Shown here in pieces: positions 61,841 through 64,000 of a stretch of DNA of 64,000 bases. Made by a program: the position numbers and the translations under genes. The stretch is taken from positions 744,001 through 808,000 of the forward strand of contig NZ_CAKLPX010000001.1 of NCBI RefSeq assembly GCF_923077115.1, given 5' to 3'. Origin of the DNA: Sinobacterium norvegicum. GTDB lineage: Bacteria; Pseudomonadota; Gammaproteobacteria; Pseudomonadales; Sinobacteriaceae. How positions within the stretch are numbered: the stretch's first letter is position 1; each line of letters starts with the position of its first letter. The notes beneath the pieces are model-generated. The model saw only the letters and a program-made list of their open reading frames with translations, was not told the origin of the DNA and did no database searches.

Positions 61841-62862
61841 ACCGTTTCGCCTTTTCCAAACTGGCGCCGCTGACGCTACTGTTAATTGCCACCGCGATGA
61901 CGCTGTCATTGACCCGTGGCGCCATGCAACTGCCGACGAGTGCCAGTCTGTTATCACTTTGGGACGGTCTCTGGGGAACACAGTACAGTGGCCTCGAGCA
62001 CTACCAGCAACTAGTGATCTTAGATCTGCGCCTGCCCCGGACACTCTTAGCTCTGGCCGTCGGTACCATTCTTGCTCAGTGTGGCGCAGTCATGCAGGGG
62101 TTGTTTCGCAACCCGCTGGCAGACCCGGGTATTATTGGTGCCTCATCTGGCGCGGCACTGGGTGCCGCCATTGCCATTATTCTTTTACCAACGGCGCTAC
62201 AATCGGTGACGACCCCCTTGGCCGCCTTTATCGGCGCTCTGGTCACCACACTGTTGGTCTTTAAGCTGGCTCAGAGTAGCAATGGCACCTCGGTGGTGAT
62301 GCTGCTGCTTGCCGGGGTTGCAGTTGCCGCCTTTGGCGGAGCCATGATGGGTTTTTTAAATTACATTGCTGACGATCAAGCACTGCGCGATATCACGCTT
62401 TGGCAAATGGGCTCAGTCGCCCATACCGACAGCACAACACTGCTACTGTGTACTATGGCGGCAATCATTTTAGCCCTTTATTTCCAGCGTCATGCCCAGT
62501 CTTTAAATGCATTATTGCTGGGTGAGTCGGAAGCCAGACACCTGGGAATTGACATCGAAAAGCTTAAGATCAAACTGATTATTGTCGCCACCATTGGTAT
62601 CGGCATCAGTGTTTCAGCCGCCGGTATTATTGGTTTTATTGGCCTGGTGATTCCCCACTTAGTCCGTATGTTAGCGGGGCCAGATCATCGTAGCTTACTG
62701 CCACTGTCTGCCCTGCTAGGTGCCCTGCTTTTACTGCTGGCCGATATCGGCGCCCGCTTGCTGATGGCACCGGCTGAGCTCCCCGTCGGCTTAGTGACGG
62801 CAATTATTGGTGCGCCATTCTTTACTTTTTTATTGATCAAACAACGGAAGAACTTTCTCTAA
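61837..62862 (+). CDS. hmuU: haem ABC transporter permease HmuU (341 aa)
   Basis: Ten-helix FecCD/BtuC-type permease. Family motifs LRLPRTLLALAVGTILAQCG, MQGLFRNPLADPGIIGASSG, LPLSALLGALLLLLADIGAR, and GIIGFIGLVIPHLVRML are all present. Cotranscribed by overlap with hmuT and one base from hmuV. Confidence 0.92.
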   Translation: MNRFAFSKLAPLTLLLIATAMTLSLTRGAMQLPTSASLLSLWDGLWGTQYSGLEHYQQLVILDLRLPRTLLALAVGTILAQCGAVMQGLFRNPLADPGIIGASSGAALGAAIAIILLPTALQSVTTPLAAFIGALVTTLLVFKLAQSSNGTSVVMLLLAGVAVAAFGGAMMGFLNYIADDQALRDITLWQMGSVAHTDSTTLLLCTMAAIILALYFQRHAQSLNALLLGESEARHLGIDIEKLKIKLIIVATIGIGISVSAAGIIGFIGLVIPHLVRMLAGPDHRSLLPLSALLGALLLLLADIGARLLMAPAELPVGLVTAIIGAPFFTFLLIKQRKNFL

Positions 62863-62863
62863 C

Positions 62864-63622
62864 ATGCTTAATATTTCTGATTTAACCGTCACCGTTGATG
62901 ATAAAACCTTACTCTCTGTCGATCAGTTATCGCTGATTGAAGGAGAGATGTTTGGTGTACTGGGTAAAAACGGTGCCGGTAAATCTACCTTTTTTAAGGC
63001 TATTAGCAACGACATGCCTAGCCGAGGTCGTCGACTTTTCCATCAGCAGGACATGAGCCAGTGGCCGAAACAGGCACTGGCCAAACACCTGGCGGTACTG
63101 CCTCAAAGCAGTCAGCTGAACTTTCCCTTCAGTGCCGAAGAGGTGGTCAGCCTGGGTTTGATACCCCTGTCGATCAGCCAGCGCGGTGGCCGCGCCCTGG
63201 TCAAAAAAATGATGGGGGCCACCGATACCGCCGCCTTTGCCGGCCGCCTTTATACCAGTCTCTCCGGCGGCGAACGCCAGCGAATTCATTTGGCGCGGGT
63301 GCTGGTACAACTGTCACAGGCCGAACAGGCACCGCTGCTATTACTCGACGAGCCAACCTCAGCGCAAGATTTGGCACAACAACACCATATTCTTCAATTG
63401 GCCCAGCAGTTTTGTCGCCAACAAAAATACACCGCCCTGGTCATTCTCCACGATATTAACCTCAGCCTACGCTATTGCGACCGTGTTGCCATGCTGGAAC
63501 AGGGTAAACTGACCCAATGTGGCCCTCCGAAGCAGATACTCAACTGCGAGGAAATTGAAAAACAATGGGGATACCAAGCCCAACAACTGACTAGCGATTC
63601 AGGCCAAATTGTTTTTATATAG
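62864..63622 (+). CDS. hmuV: haem ABC transporter ATPase HmuV (252 aa)
   Basis: ATPase energising HmuU. Walker A LGKNGAGKSTFF (about residues 33-44), Q-loop region AVLPQSSQLNFPFS, signature SLSGGERQRIHLARVLV, Walker B LLLLDEPTSAQDLA, and the switch histidine in ILHDINLSLRY. Last recognised gene of the haem operon. Confidence 0.92.
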   Translation: MLNISDLTVTVDDKTLLSVDQLSLIEGEMFGVLGKNGAGKSTFFKAISNDMPSRGRRLFHQQDMSQWPKQALAKHLAVLPQSSQLNFPFSAEEVVSLGLIPLSISQRGGRALVKKMMGATDTAAFAGRLYTSLSGGERQRIHLARVLVQLSQAEQAPLLLLDEPTSAQDLAQQHHILQLAQQFCRQQKYTALVILHDINLSLRYCDRVAMLEQGKLTQCGPPKQILNCEEIEKQWGYQAQQLTSDSGQIVFI

Positions 63623-63706
63623 TTTATGTCATTGTTTTTTAATGGTTAATTAATCATCGTATCATTATGACAAAAAATACTTATATCACCGAAGGGAGAC
63701 AGGCTA

Positions 63707-63720
63707 CGATATACATATCG
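63707..63720. promoter_or_regulatory. palindrome CGATAT-AC-ATATCG ahead of the P450 gene
   Basis: A perfect 6-bp palindrome with a two-base spacer, about 27 bases before the cytochrome P450 start codon. It could be an operator or part of the promoter. The short arms mean moderate support only. Confidence 0.35.
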
Positions 63721-63747
63721 GATGATCGATAGACGGGGATAATAATA

Positions 63748-64000
63748 ATGACTACCGCAAAGATCGTAGAGAATGACAGCTATTTAACCGCTCCGGACAA
63801 TACCCAGCTCGACCATATCCCCGGAGACTATGGCATGCCCATATTCGGCAAGGCCTTCAATTTCATCAAGGATCCACAGGCCGTTGCCCTTGATCACTAC
63901 CGCCGTTTTGGCTCTGTTTCCAGTATTCGGCTGGGCAATGAATATTCTGTTTTAGCACTGGGACCCGAGAATACCCAGGCTATTTATCTTGATGCCGATA
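63748..64000 (+). CDS. cytochrome P450, N-terminal part (cut by window edge)
   Basis: The first 84 codons are seen. The protein opens MTTAKIVENDSYLTAPDNTQ, then HIPGDYGMPIFGKAF, DPQAVALDHYRRFGSV and RLGNEYSVLALGPENTQAIY, the standard N-terminal P450 layout (PGxxGxPxxG and helix A/beta1). No signal anchor is present, so a soluble bacterial enzyme. The haem-binding Cys lies beyond the window. GGGGAT stands before the ATG. Steroid or fatty-acid hydroxylation is possible given the surroundings, but substrate cannot be stated. Confidence 0.82.
   Translation, partial: MTTAKIVENDSYLTAPDNTQLDHIPGDYGMPIFGKAFNFIKDPQAVALDHYRRFGSVSSIRLGNEYSVLALGPENTQAIYLDAD

Overview
This 64 kb window looks like a chromosomal segment of a marine, lipid- and steroid-degrading gammaproteobacterium. 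The support is a gammaproteobacterial-type RecA and RecX, a tRNA-Glu very close to the Escherichia coli sequence, two-component-style signalling, several TonB-dependent receptors, and a large complement of acyl-CoA dehydrogenases plus a 3-ketosteroid dehydrogenase. A Cellvibrionales/Spongiibacteraceae-like origin is my inference and not proven. I saw no phage, insertion sequence or CRISPR array. Gene density is high and operons are compact. || Layout. 1-8.2 kb: a minus-strand fatty-acyl (or isoprenoid/steroid side-chain) beta-oxidation cluster with four acyl-CoA dehydrogenases (one cut by the window edge), a thiolase, a 17-beta-HSD4-like short-chain dehydrogenase and a MaoC hydratase, read away from a divergent XRE/MmyB-type regulator. 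8.2-17.8 kb: the regulator, a membrane diguanylate cyclase, an RluA-type pseudouridine synthase, endonuclease I, L-serine dehydratase, and a three-gene operon of a PhzF-like protein with egtB and egtD (ergothioneine synthesis), then a DUF1415 protein. 17.8-23.4 kb: an RND efflux pump with its adaptor and a divergent TetR repressor sharing a 41-bp palindrome, then a stand-alone FimV-N-domain protein. 23.4-30.2 kb: a TonB-dependent receptor, a YheT-like hydrolase, a KstD-type flavoprotein and a GabD-type aldehyde dehydrogenase. 30.2-38.1 kb: recX, a LysR regulator, cysC-sat (sulfate activation), recA, a hybrid histidine kinase and tRNA-Glu. 38.4-49.1 kb: YfaZ-like porin, type-II NADH dehydrogenase, a dicarboxylate/glutamate symporter, a decayed GNAT gene, a SigZ-like sigma factor with a TRIC/UPF0126 membrane protein, a LysR regulator, an old-yellow-enzyme/dienoyl-CoA reductase, an SRPBCC protein with a lipoprotein, and nadE. 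49.1-52.6 kb: an unusual operon of a di-haem cytochrome c, a di-haem peroxidase and a beta-helix protein fused to a cytochrome c domain. 52.7-56 kb: a probable Fur-controlled small RNA, a ModF-like double ABC ATPase, a small unknown protein and a MATE transporter. 56-63.6 kb: a complete haem uptake locus (receptor-hutX-hutZ divergent from tonB-exbB-exbD-hmuTUV). 63.7 kb to the end: the start of a cytochrome P450. || How the parts fit: the lipid theme (acyl-CoA dehydrogenases, KstD, OYE, P450, TonB receptor) is accompanied by haem and iron supply (haem uptake, c-type cytochromes, P450) and iron-responsive control. The best candidates for undescribed biology are the Fur-box small RNA at about 52.72-52.87 kb, the beta-helix/cytochrome/peroxidase operon at 49.2-52.6 kb, and the PhzF-like protein that appears to lack the family's catalytic glutamate inside an ergothioneine operon.
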